Assembly: GCA_047638715.1 (NCBI GenBank)
Contig: JBLIMK010000082.1
Coordinates: forward strand, 1 to 19,218
Length of the DNA stretch: 19,218 nt
Direction: 5' to 3'
Source: SHLQ01 sp047638715
Lineage (GTDB): Bacteria > Actinomycetota > Acidimicrobiia > Acidimicrobiales > SHLQ01
The translations under genes were made by a program, and so were the position numbers. Under the pieces are notes generated by a model. That model did not search any database. It worked only from the letters and a program-made list of their open reading frames with translations, and was not told the origin of the DNA. This document shows, one piece after another, positions 1 through 8,467 of the stretch (position 1 is the first letter of the stretch; every line of letters starts with the position of its first letter).

Positions 1-3000
1 CGATCGGCACGGAGACACCGATCGCATCGCGAAGGCGGCCAGCGTCCTCCGATGCAGCGAAACGTCGATCAGCTCCAATGCCGATGTCAATAACTCGAAG
101 GTCCGCCTGCAGCCGATCGAGCGCAGACTCTACATCGACCGAATCTGTACACCTCGCTTCGATCTCGTGACGATCGAGGGGTCCGAGGAGACGCAGAAGG
201 TCGTGGAGTTCGTCGGGATCTCTGGCACGTCGCCCATCGACCAACCGCTGCAACTCAAGTTCCAGATCGGCGAGCACCCCAGGATCCAGAAGCTCCCGAA
301 GTTCCTCCGCCCCGAGCAGGTCGCGAAGCATGTCTCGATCGAGCGATAGCGCGGCCGCCCGGCGCTCCGCTAGTGGGGCATCGCCCTCGTACATGTACAC
401 CGCAATCCATCCGAACAGCAGCGATTGAGCGAACGGCGACGCCCTATTCGTTTCGACACTGACCATGCGGATCGAGCGATCGGCCAGCCCCTGGAGAATA
501 CCTCGGAGCGCGGGGACGTCGAAAACGTCGTTCAAACATTCCCGCGTCGCTTCCAAAAGAATTGGAAAGCTCGGGTACTTCGCCGCCACGCGAAGCAGGT
601 CGGCAGAACGCTGCCGCTGTTGCCACAGAGGCGTTCGTTGGCCGGGTCGGCGACGCGGGAGAAGCAGCGAGCGGCCGGCGCACTCTCGGAAGCGGCTCGC
701 GAAGAGCGAACTGCCAGGCAGCTCGGCCACAACCGCTTCGTCGATCCTGTCGGGGTCGAGCCGTAGCTCGTCGATATCGACATCGTCGGCCGACTCGGGA
801 AGCCGAATCACGATGCCGTCATCGGACCACATCATCTCGACGTCGACGCCCCATTGCTCTGTCAGCTTGGAGCGCAGCGCCATCCCCCAGGGTGCATGCA
901 CTTGCGCCCCAAATGGAGAGAGCACACAAACTCGCCAATCGCCGATCTCGTCCCGGAACCGTTCGACGACGATCGTGCGGTCGTCGGGAACGACACCGGT
1001 CGCCTCGCGTTGATCGGCGATGTAGTTGAGGATGTTCATCGCCGCGAACCCATCGAGGCCGTGCCTCTCTGTGAGCCGCTTCTTCGCCGAAGCGCTGTCG
1101 AGGTCCTGGAGCTCCCTGATGAAGGCACCCATGGCCTGTCCTAACTCGATTGGCCGACCCGGTCCATCGCCATGCCAGAACGGCATCTTCCCCGGCTCAC
1201 CGGGAGCGGGGGTGACGATGACGCGCTCGAAGGTGATGTCTTCGATCCGCCAAGTAGAAGCGCCGAGGAGAAATGTTTCGCCTGGCCGCGACTCGTAGAC
1301 CATCTCCTCGTCGAGCTCTCCGACCCTCGTCCCGTCGGGCAAGAACACCCCGAAGAGGCCTCGGTCGGGGATCGTGCCGGCGTTCGTTACCGCGAGGCGT
1401 TGAGCCCCGGATCGGCTGCGAATCGTGCCGCCGACACGATCCCACACAACTCGAGGTCGCAGTTCTTTGAACTCCTCAGAGGGGTATCGGCCGCTGAGGA
1501 GATCGAGCACGCCATCGAACACATCGTCGGACAACTCGGCGAAGTTGGCCGCGTTCCGCACCGTCGTCATGAGCTCATCGACGTTCCAGTCTTCGAGCGC
1601 GGTCATTGCGACGATCTGTTGGGCGAGCACGTCGAGTGGGTTCCGCGGATATCGGGTGTGTTCGATTTGGCCCTGCTGCATGCGGTCGACGACCACGGCT
1701 GCTTCGACGAGGTCTGAACGATGCTTCGGAAAGATCTTGCCGATCGAAGTGGCCCCAACCTGGTGGCCCGCGCGGCCGACACGCTGGAGGCCTCGGCTCA
1801 CAGCGCCCGGCGACTCGACCTGAATCACAAGGTCTACGGCGCCCATATCGATTCCGAGCTCGAGTGAGCTGGTTGCGACGATCGCGCGAATCTGACCTTG
1901 TTTCAGTTGGTCTTCGATCTCTAGCCGTTTCGGCTTCGACAGCGACCCGTGGTGCGCTGCGATCCGAGATGGGGTTGTCGAAGCATGGTGATCCTGCTCG
2001 GCGCCCTGGGGATCGGGGTCGGATGTGCGTTCGGCCGCCTCTACCTCCTCTTCGTCCCAGAGGTCGTTAAGACGACCAGCTAGACGCTCCGCCAGGCGGC
2101 GAGAGTTGACAAAGACGATCGTCGACTTGTGCCTCTGAATCTGCTCGAGGACCTTTGGGTGGACGGATGGCCAGATGCTGTTGTTCGGCCGTCCATCGGT
2201 CTCGGGATCTTCGTTCGGTGATTGCGCTGAGCTGCCCGGGTTGGACATGTCTTCAACCGGGACGATGATCTCGATATCCATGTTGGCGGGTGCGCCGGCA
2301 TCCACTATCTCGACGTCTCGCCACGTGACGGAACCATCGACGACATGGCGTCCGCCGAGGAAACGAGCAATCTCGTCGAGAGGACGTTGTGTCGCCGACA
2401 AGCCAATCCGTTGGACCGGCCGGCCGATCAGATGCTCGAGGCGTTCGAGAGTGACCGCCAGGTGCGCGCCTCTCTTGGTGCCGGCGACCGAGTGGATCTC
2501 GTCGATGATCACCGCATCGACGTTCCGCAACGTTTCCTTCGCTGCCGAGGTCAGCATCAGGTACAACGACTCCGGTGTAGTGATGAGCAGGTCGGGAGGA
2601 TTGCGCACAAGCTTTCTGCGCTCATCGGCAGGTGTGTCACCCGTGCGCATGCCGACGGTCGGGACATGCACCGATGCACCGATTCGTTCGGCCGCGAGGG
2701 TGATCCCTAACAAGGGCGATCGGAGGTTCTTCTCGACGTCGACCGCTAGCGCTCGCAGGGGCGAGATGTAGAGGAGCCGGGTGCGAGCCTCTTTCTCCGG
2801 GACCGGCGAGGTCATCAGTTTGTCGATGCCCCATAAGAACGCCGCGAGGGTCTTCCCCGATCCTGTGGGCGACAGGATCAACGTGTTCTCCCCTGAGGCA
2901 ATACTTGGCCACCCCAGGCATTGCGGAGGGGTCGGCTCGACGAACGAGGTCTCGAACCAGGTTCGAACAGGTGCCGAGAACGGTGTAAGTGAGTCGGACG

Positions 3001-3010
3001 GCACCCTCAC
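1..3010 (-). CDS. lhr: Lhr-family ATP-dependent helicase (C-terminus beyond window)
   Basis: Superfamily 2 helicase of the Lhr (large helicase-related) family, a 3'-5' translocase that in mycobacteria unwinds RNA:DNA hybrids and acts in DNA repair. About 1003 residues are visible with no stop; full-length actinobacterial Lhr is about 1500, so the C-terminal part lies off the left edge. Seen: a Q-motif-like FVEPTPPQ at residues 23-30, Walker A SPTGSGKT at 47-54, a DEIH box at 170-173, SAT at 205-207, motif VI QRVGRAG at 409-415, and the Lhr-typical SPFGAQVHAPW near residue 700. The frame is closed upstream by TAG (3023-3025). The first start after it is GTG at 3010; a second GTG lies at 3004, and neither has a strong Shine-Dalgarno. 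It is divergent from the TadG-like gene across about 90 bases. Plus-strand ORFs here are antisense shadows. Confidence 0.95.
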   Translation of the reverse strand, partial: MRVPSDSLTPFSAPVRTWFETSFVEPTPPQCLGWPSIASGENTLILSPTGSGKTLAAFLWGIDKLMTSPVPEKEARTRLLYISPLRALAVDVEKNLRSPLLGITLAAERIGASVHVPTVGMRTGDTPADERRKLVRNPPDLLITTPESLYLMLTSAAKETLRNVDAVIIDEIHSVAGTKRGAHLAVTLERLEHLIGRPVQRIGLSATQRPLDEIARFLGGRHVVDGSVTWRDVEIVDAGAPANMDIEIIVPVEDMSNPGSSAQSPNEDPETDGRPNNSIWPSVHPKVLEQIQRHKSTIVFVNSRRLAERLAGRLNDLWDEEEVEAAERTSDPDPQGAEQDHHASTTPSRIAAHHGSLSKPKRLEIEDQLKQGQIRAIVATSSLELGIDMGAVDLVIQVESPGAVSRGLQRVGRAGHQVGATSIGKIFPKHRSDLVEAAVVVDRMQQGQIEHTRYPRNPLDVLAQQIVAMTALEDWNVDELMTTVRNAANFAELSDDVFDGVLDLLSGRYPSEEFKELRPRVVWDRVGGTIRSRSGAQRLAVTNAGTIPDRGLFGVFLPDGTRVGELDEEMVYESRPGETFLLGASTWRIEDITFERVIVTPAPGEPGKMPFWHGDGPGRPIELGQAMGAFIRELQDLDSASAKKRLTERHGLDGFAAMNILNYIADQREATGVVPDDRTIVVERFRDEIGDWRVCVLSPFGAQVHAPWGMALRSKLTEQWGVDVEMMWSDDGIVIRLPESADDVDIDELRLDPDRIDEAVVAELPGSSLFASRFRECAGRSLLLPRRRPGQRTPLWQQRQRSADLLRVAAKYPSFPILLEATRECLNDVFDVPALRGILQGLADRSIRMVSVETNRASPFAQSLLFGWIAVYMYEGDAPLAERRAAALSLDRDMLRDLLGAEELRELLDPGVLADLELELQRLVDGRRARDPDELHDLLRLLGPLDRHEIEARCTDSVDVESALDRLQADLRVIDIGIGADRRFAASEDAGRLRDAIGVSVPI

Positions 3011-3099
3011 AACGGTAGTGCTCTAATCAGGTTCGTTGTACCTAAGCAAAAGACCGATTTGCCTACACGGAACCTCCATGAGGATGTCGAACAGGAATT

Positions 3100-5121
3100 G
3101 TGGCCTTCTTGTCTTCCCTGAAACTTCGCATCGAAGCCGACCGTGAACGCGGTGCGATTCTCGTCCTCACCGCCCTCGTCATGATGCTGCTCCTTTTCAT
3201 CGCAGCGTTCGCAACCGACCTGGGCGCCTGGTACCGACAGGGCCAGGAACAACAGCGCGCCGCCGACGTGAGCGCGTTGAATGGCATCCAGGCATATGAC
3301 CGTGGAGTAAAGACCTACTTCGAGTCTCTCTCGCCCGCAGCATCGACATGGACGGACCTCTCCGTTGCCCAGTCGATCGATGCGGAGCGCGATGGCATGA
3401 TCGAGGCGATCAACACCGTCCTCGGCCTGCTCGAGACCGGCGGCAAGTCCTTCACGCAAAGCCCGGTCGAGGTGCAATTGTCACCGCCACCGAACAATCC
3501 TGGCGATCAGTCGATCTACACGATCACCGCAGATGATGGCACCCTGATCACGATTACCCGCGAGGGCAATGGCATGAGCGTCGTGCTGTCGTCAACCGGC
3601 AGCCAGTACTTCTCGAACATCCTTCGAGAGGCGCCGGAGATTCGACGAGCATCGACAGCGGTTATCTCGAACTGCAACGCGGATTGCAGCCGTGACATCC
3701 CCCTCGAGCCGCCGTTCGCTGGGTTTGCTGCAGCAGGTCAGGGCGACGGCTGGCGGCCGCTGATCGGCGACAACGACCGGGTGTGGCTCGTGAACCATCT
3801 GTGGGATCAGGGCTTCAACGGTGGCACGGGCAGCGTCGTGTGTATGGACGTGAAGGAGCAAGCAATCTGCTCGGACTGGGCCCCGCTGACCCGTTCACTG
3901 TTCGGCGCAAATCGCCCAGCCGATCTCATCGACAACTCACGAAACAAGATCTTCTACCCGGGCATCAACCGCAGCGATTCATGGACGTTCCAGATCGGTT
4001 GCGTCAACACCGATGTGCGCTCTGACTGTGCGACAACGTCGATCGGCGGAGGCTGGGGAGGCGGACCATGGATGGTCGACGACGACATCTGGGCGGTTTC
4101 GGCCGACGGCCTCATGTACTGCATCGAGCCGGACAACATTGGCACCGGAAGTCCGTTCTGCTCGGGCTATTCGAGCGGCAAACAGACCGCTGCATATGGC
4201 GTTGTTGGCAACGGCATCTACGTGGCGGGTGACGTCATAGGCAGCAAGATCATCATGTATCACGCATCATATCGTGTGTGGCACTGCTGGGACACGGCGA
4301 CCGACGCTTCCTGTGGCCCACTCCAGAACGGGTCGACATTGAGCGCCGGGTACGACGGGTCGAAGTTCATCCGGTACAACACTTCGGGTCAGCCACAAGC
4401 ACTTTGCTTCGCAATCGAGAGCATCGGCGCGGGCTTCAGCGACTTCATGACACACGAGTGCTTGAACGAGAACAACACCCTGGAGAGCAACCCGGTACCA
4501 AACCTGTACATGCGAGCACCCAATGATTGGGGATGGTCCAACGGAGGCCAGTGGACAGAGGGCTACACCTGGAACGGCGAGCGCATGTACATGAGCTTCT
4601 GGCCGAGCAATCGGATCAACTGCTACGACTGGACAACGCAGAACACCTGCTCACCGATCGATGCTGTGGCGTTCGACGGAGGCCACATCGACTTCTACAC
4701 ATTCGATGCGCTGAACGAGAACTGCATCGTGGCTCTCGGCGACGTCTCGAAGTTCTATACCTTCAATCCTGAGACCGGCCTGGTCTGCACCGGGTCGACG
4801 GTCACGACAACGATCATCCCGTGCAGCTGTGACGATGGGGTCAACACGCGGTACGGCGTTCTGGAACTGCCCTCCGAGATCGGGCTGGTCCTCAACTCGG
4901 CTAGCGCCGTGGTGAACGACCTGGCCGGGAACGAGCTCCTCGTAGTGCCCGACCTCTTAGCTGGGTCTGTTGACCTCTCTGCGATCGACTCGACCTTGTA
5001 CCCCACCGTCGAGCTGATCATTACGGTCGACTCGAAGGTCGATGCGAATGACATTCCGCTCTGGACCGAACCATTCAACGCCTCGTTGTCGCTCGTCGTG
5101 CAACCAACACTCTCCGAGTAG
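3100..5121 (+). CDS. TadG-like membrane-anchored protein with Cys-paired propeller-like exterior
   Basis: A 673-residue predicted membrane-anchored extracellular protein. Residues 17-63 match the N-terminal segment of Flp pilus-assembly TadE/TadG-like proteins: RERGAILVLTALVMMLL begins a single transmembrane helix, followed by DLGAWYRQGQEQQRAAD. The rest is predicted exported. Between about 215 and 565 it carries recurring units, each with two nearby cysteines: 248/257, 301/310, 341/354, 396/405, 436/454 and 508/517. Four pairs are exactly C-x8-C, with aromatic/Asp contexts such as HCWDTATDASC and NCYDWTTQNTC. About 40-70 residues separate units, which fits beta-propeller blades with disulphide-linked hairpins, though this fold is inference. 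The GTG start is preceded by AGGA at 3093-3096, a short spacing, and by an in-frame TGA at 3079. No other tad/flp genes are nearby. The exact role is unknown. Confidence 0.8.
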   Translation: MAFLSSLKLRIEADRERGAILVLTALVMMLLLFIAAFATDLGAWYRQGQEQQRAADVSALNGIQAYDRGVKTYFESLSPAASTWTDLSVAQSIDAERDGMIEAINTVLGLLETGGKSFTQSPVEVQLSPPPNNPGDQSIYTITADDGTLITITREGNGMSVVLSSTGSQYFSNILREAPEIRRASTAVISNCNADCSRDIPLEPPFAGFAAAGQGDGWRPLIGDNDRVWLVNHLWDQGFNGGTGSVVCMDVKEQAICSDWAPLTRSLFGANRPADLIDNSRNKIFYPGINRSDSWTFQIGCVNTDVRSDCATTSIGGGWGGGPWMVDDDIWAVSADGLMYCIEPDNIGTGSPFCSGYSSGKQTAAYGVVGNGIYVAGDVIGSKIIMYHASYRVWHCWDTATDASCGPLQNGSTLSAGYDGSKFIRYNTSGQPQALCFAIESIGAGFSDFMTHECLNENNTLESNPVPNLYMRAPNDWGWSNGGQWTEGYTWNGERMYMSFWPSNRINCYDWTTQNTCSPIDAVAFDGGHIDFYTFDALNENCIVALGDVSKFYTFNPETGLVCTGSTVTTTIIPCSCDDGVNTRYGVLELPSEIGLVLNSASAVVNDLAGNELLVVPDLLAGSVDLSAIDSTLYPTVELIITVDSKVDANDIPLWTEPFNASLSLVVQPTLSE

Positions 5122-5155
5122 GTCTTTGCAAGATCCGACGACCGGAATTTCTGCC

Positions 5156-5171
5156 TAGGTCATCGGACCTA
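5156..5171. terminator. Small hairpin between convergent genes
   Basis: TAGGTC-ATCG-GACCTA is a perfect 6-base inverted repeat with a 4-base loop. It lies in the 111-base gap between the TadG-like gene (ends 5121) and the convergent HelD-like gene (ends 5233). Its position suits a bidirectional terminator, but the stem is short, only half G/C and has no T tract, so this is tentative. Confidence 0.3.
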
Positions 5172-5232
5172 CAAAGATAAATACTTTCTCTACCGAAGCC
5201 TTCCTATGGCAAAGCTCGCGGTGCTCGATCTG

Positions 5233-7386
5233 TCAGGCGTCGTCGACCATCACCGCTGGCAACGGTTCGGTGTGAAGCACGCCAACCCTCTTGGTCGCCC
5301 TCGTGAGTGCAACGTAAAGTGAACGCATTCCCTGAGCTTCTTCGCGGACGATGCGCGCCGGCTCGACGACCAGAGTCGCATCTACCTCGAGCCCCTTCAC
5401 CAGTTGCACGGGAACGATGGTGACCTGCTTGTCGAGCCCGGATCGGGTTGCACCACCAAACGACACGTCTGCGTCTGCGAGCGCTTGCGTCAGCGGCTCG
5501 AGGAGCGACCGGGGCACGATCACCGCCACGTTGCCCGCGTCGATCTCGGCGAGCTCAGCTCGAACGGCGTTGGGTAGTTCCGCTGCGAGGTCGTGGACCT
5601 GGCGCAATACGGGCGCAGCGCCTTCGTGCCGGATAGCTACCGGAGGGGTCAGCCCCGGAGCGGCCTCGGTGAGCACTCGCGCAGCGAGTTCCATCGCTGG
5701 GGCAGGAATGCGATAGCCGGTCGTGAGTTCACGACGTACGGGGGGATGTTTCGAGCTTTGGGGTAGTTGTTCGATTAGCTCGTCCCATTCCTCTCGCGCC
5801 CAGGACCCAGTCGCTTGAGCAATGTCGCCAACGACCGTCATTGAGCCATTCAGTGATCGACGCGAAATCATCCGCAGTTCCATCGGTGAAAGATCCTGAG
5901 CTTCATCGATCACGATGTGGCCAAATGTTCGAACCTCGTCGGTGGACTTCTTGCCTGGGCGCGCACCGAGATGTGACCGCGCTTCATCGAGCAACGGCGC
6001 ATCCGAGAACGACCAGATCATCTTGTCGACGTGCACCCCTGGCTCTCGGTGCAGCGGCTCGAGTTCGTTCGATGAGAAGAGTCCTCGACCCGCTGCTTGC
6101 AGCAAACCTGGGCTTCGGAAAAGGTCGTGTAGTAGCCCCGCAGGAGATAACGCTGGCCACATCCACTCGAGCGTCTCGCGCAGTGGCATCGTGCGACGAA
6201 TCCGATCACGGAGCTCCTGTGCGTCGACTTCTTCGCGCCCGCTGTTCGCGAGCGAGGCGAAGACTTCGGTTTCGACGAACTTTCGGGCCGCGTTGTGCGT
6301 GCGGTATCGACGCTGTGCCTCCTTGATGATCATCTCGCTTTCGAAGACCGTGAGACGAAGGTTCTGCAACCCGTAGCCAACGACGAGATCCTCGCGGATC
6401 GGACGTTCTCGCTGACGAACCGAGCGCCGAATGAGTTCGACCATCCGCAAATCACCCTTGGTCGCAGATGCAGCGTCGCTGTCGAGACGATCGGTTCGTA
6501 CTCTCGGTACGACCAAATCGCTCAGCACCGACAGACGAACGCCAGCTTCACCAAGTGATGGCAGCACTTGTTCGATATAGGCCAGGAAAAGTCGGTTGGG
6601 GCCGATGATGAGGACGCCTTGGTCGTGCAGAGGGAACCGATGCGAATAGAGCAGGTAGGCGGCCCGATGAAGCGCGACGACCGTCTTGCCAGTGCCAGGT
6701 CCACCTTGGACCACCAATAGGCCCTGCAGAGGCGCACGAATAATCTCATCCTGTTCGCCTTGGATCGTCGCGACGATGTCGCCGAGGCGTCCGGTGCGAG
6801 CGGTCTCGAGTGCCGTGATGAGCGCGCCGTGGCCTTGTATCTTGCCAGCTGCAAACTGCTCGTCGAGTCGGTCGAGGTCACCGAAGAACTCATCATCGAT
6901 ATCGAGGAGTGTCTTCTGCCGAGTTGCGAAATGACGGCGGCGTTCGAGGCCGAGCGGTTCGGCACCGGTGGCGCGGTAGAAGGGTTCCGAAGCAGGAGCC
7001 CGCCAGTCGACAACTACCGGATCTTGTGATCGATCCCAGACTCCCACGCGACCGATGTAGAGCGAATCGTCATGTACCTCATCATGATCAATCCGCCCAA
7101 AAACGAGCGATGCGTCACCGATATCGAGCTGCTGTAGCCGGTCGAGGATGTTCTCGGTGAACGCGTCACGTTCGAAGCGGGCTTGATTTGTGCCACCTGC
7201 ACCAACTTCGAGATTTGCGGAAAGTCGGCGGGCGAGGGCGCGCGCATCTTCGACACACGCGTGCGCGTGATCGAGATACTGCTGCTCGGATTCTAGATCG
7301 GGATGAATGATGTCTCTCCGATGCGTACGTCCCGCGCGAACGGGCCGATTTGGGGGGATTTCAATCGTACCGGCGTGTGTCGTCAA
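5233..7386 (-). CDS. helD: HelD/HelR-like RNA polymerase-recycling ATPase
   Basis: A 717-residue UvrD/Rep-like superfamily 1 ATPase of the HelD type. HelD proteins bind RNA polymerase through the secondary and primary channels and release it from stalled or terminated complexes; in some actinobacteria the HelR subgroup gives rifampicin tolerance. Seen: an N-terminal helical region (about 30-60) expected to form the channel-entering coiled coil, HelD-typical VVDWRAPASEPFYRA (125-139), Walker A GGPGTGKT (228-235), Walker B VIDEAQDLS (492-500), GDIAQATG (520-527), and motif VI VALTRATKR (692-700). Length matches class II HelD (about 730). The start is chosen as TTG at 7386; the frame stays open upstream without a clear ATG or GTG, so the start is uncertain. 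Divergent from hemE with 49 bases between, where promoters for both probably lie. HelD rather than plain UvrD is supported by the N-terminal region. Confidence 0.9.
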   Translation of the reverse strand: MTTHAGTIEIPPNRPVRAGRTHRRDIIHPDLESEQQYLDHAHACVEDARALARRLSANLEVGAGGTNQARFERDAFTENILDRLQQLDIGDASLVFGRIDHDEVHDDSLYIGRVGVWDRSQDPVVVDWRAPASEPFYRATGAEPLGLERRRHFATRQKTLLDIDDEFFGDLDRLDEQFAAGKIQGHGALITALETARTGRLGDIVATIQGEQDEIIRAPLQGLLVVQGGPGTGKTVVALHRAAYLLYSHRFPLHDQGVLIIGPNRLFLAYIEQVLPSLGEAGVRLSVLSDLVVPRVRTDRLDSDAASATKGDLRMVELIRRSVRQRERPIREDLVVGYGLQNLRLTVFESEMIIKEAQRRYRTHNAARKFVETEVFASLANSGREEVDAQELRDRIRRTMPLRETLEWMWPALSPAGLLHDLFRSPGLLQAAGRGLFSSNELEPLHREPGVHVDKMIWSFSDAPLLDEARSHLGARPGKKSTDEVRTFGHIVIDEAQDLSPMELRMISRRSLNGSMTVVGDIAQATGSWAREEWDELIEQLPQSSKHPPVRRELTTGYRIPAPAMELAARVLTEAAPGLTPPVAIRHEGAAPVLRQVHDLAAELPNAVRAELAEIDAGNVAVIVPRSLLEPLTQALADADVSFGGATRSGLDKQVTIVPVQLVKGLEVDATLVVEPARIVREEAQGMRSLYVALTRATKRVGVLHTEPLPAVMVDDA

Positions 7387-7435
7387 CGCTGCGCCGAGTG
7401 AATGGGGCCAGTCGATCCGGCCGTACGCTGGAGCG

Positions 7436-8467
7436 GTGACCGGACGCCCAGACTCTCCATTCCTCGCCGCTTGTAGAAGCGAGCCACATGAGACAACCCC
7501 TGTGTGGTTTATGCGTCAGGCCGGGCGATCCCTACCCGAGTATCGAGCGATTCGCGGCGAGGGCAGCATCAACGATGCGATCGCGAACCCCGAACTTGCG
7601 ACCGAAATCACTCTGCAACCCGTGCGTCGGTACGGTGTCGACGCTGCGATTCTGTATTCCGACATCGTCACGCCGGTCCATGCGATCGGTTTCGGTATGG
7701 ACGTCGTTCCCGGCATCGGACCGGTCGTCGAATCGCCTTTTCGCTCGAGCGACGATCTGAGCCGTCTCCGGCCGCTCGACGCCGAAGCCGACACGCCGTA
7801 TGTGTTGGAGACCATCGACAACCTGGTCGCAGAACTCGACATACCCCTCATCGGCTTCGCCGGAGCCCCGTTTACCGTAGCGAGCTACCTGATCGAAGGC
7901 CGGCCGTCGCGGACGTACAACAACACCAAGTCGATGATGAAAACACATCCCGACCTCTGGTTTGCGCTCACCGACCGGTTGGCAGATCTCGCAATAGCGT
8001 CACTGCACTCACAGGTGGCTCACGGCGCCGAGGCAATTCAGCTGTTCGACTCGTGGGCAGGATCGCTGTCGGCGCCCGACTACGAACGTTATGCGATGCC
8101 GTCGAGCGCGAAAGTCCTCGAAGCCATCGGTTCGACCGGAGTGCCACGGATCCACTTCGGCGTCGGAACGGGCGAACTCCTCGGACTCATGGCCGATGCT
8201 GGGGCCGATGTCGTCGGCGTCGACTGGCGCGTGCCCCTCGGTGAAGCCCGTCGGCGGGTTCCGGCCGACCGCGCCCTCCAGGGGAACCTCGACCCAGCGA
8301 TCCTCGGAGCCCCGTGGGAGGTCGTCGCTGCCGAAGTCGACGCGATCCTCGAAAGCAACGCGGGCCATCCAGGACACATCTTCAACCTCGGCCACGGAGT
8401 AACACCCGAGACCGATCCCGTGGTGTTGGAGAAGGTCGTCGAGCGAGTCCACGCATACCGTGGCTGA
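7436..8467 (+). CDS. hemE: Uroporphyrinogen decarboxylase
   Basis: Cytoplasmic enzyme that removes the four acetate carboxyls of uroporphyrinogen III to give coproporphyrinogen III in haem synthesis. It shows the family landmarks: FMRQAGRSLPEYR near the N-terminus, YSDIVTP with the catalytic Asp, GFAGAPFTVASYLIEG, FDSWAGSLS, and NLGHGVTPETD near the C-terminus. The GTG start at 7436 gives 343 residues, the usual family length, and has GGAG at 7430-7433 just upstream. The same frame is open back to 7307, but that extension has no family similarity and overlaps the HelD gene. It overlaps the next gene, cgoX, by 8 bases, so the two are probably translationally coupled. Confidence 0.97.
   Translation: MTGRPDSPFLAACRSEPHETTPVWFMRQAGRSLPEYRAIRGEGSINDAIANPELATEITLQPVRRYGVDAAILYSDIVTPVHAIGFGMDVVPGIGPVVESPFRSSDDLSRLRPLDAEADTPYVLETIDNLVAELDIPLIGFAGAPFTVASYLIEGRPSRTYNNTKSMMKTHPDLWFALTDRLADLAIASLHSQVAHGAEAIQLFDSWAGSLSAPDYERYAMPSSAKVLEAIGSTGVPRIHFGVGTGELLGLMADAGADVVGVDWRVPLGEARRRVPADRALQGNLDPAILGAPWEVVAAEVDAILESNAGHPGHIFNLGHGVTPETDPVVLEKVVERVHAYRG

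Noticed and set aside
465..2771. Several plus-strand open frames of 100-200 codons opposite the helicase
   Set aside because: They lie antisense to the Lhr gene, whose minus-strand frame is uninterrupted over 1003 codons and has all helicase motifs. The plus-strand products are Arg/Ser/Pro-rich without any family signature.
3035..3069. TTGTAC ... TACACG as a promoter for the TadG-like gene
   Set aside because: The spacing of about 23 bases is too long and the -10 match is poor.
7307..7435. N-terminal extension of hemE by 43 codons
   Set aside because: It overlaps the HelD coding region, lacks HemE similarity, and GTG 7436 gives the normal family length.
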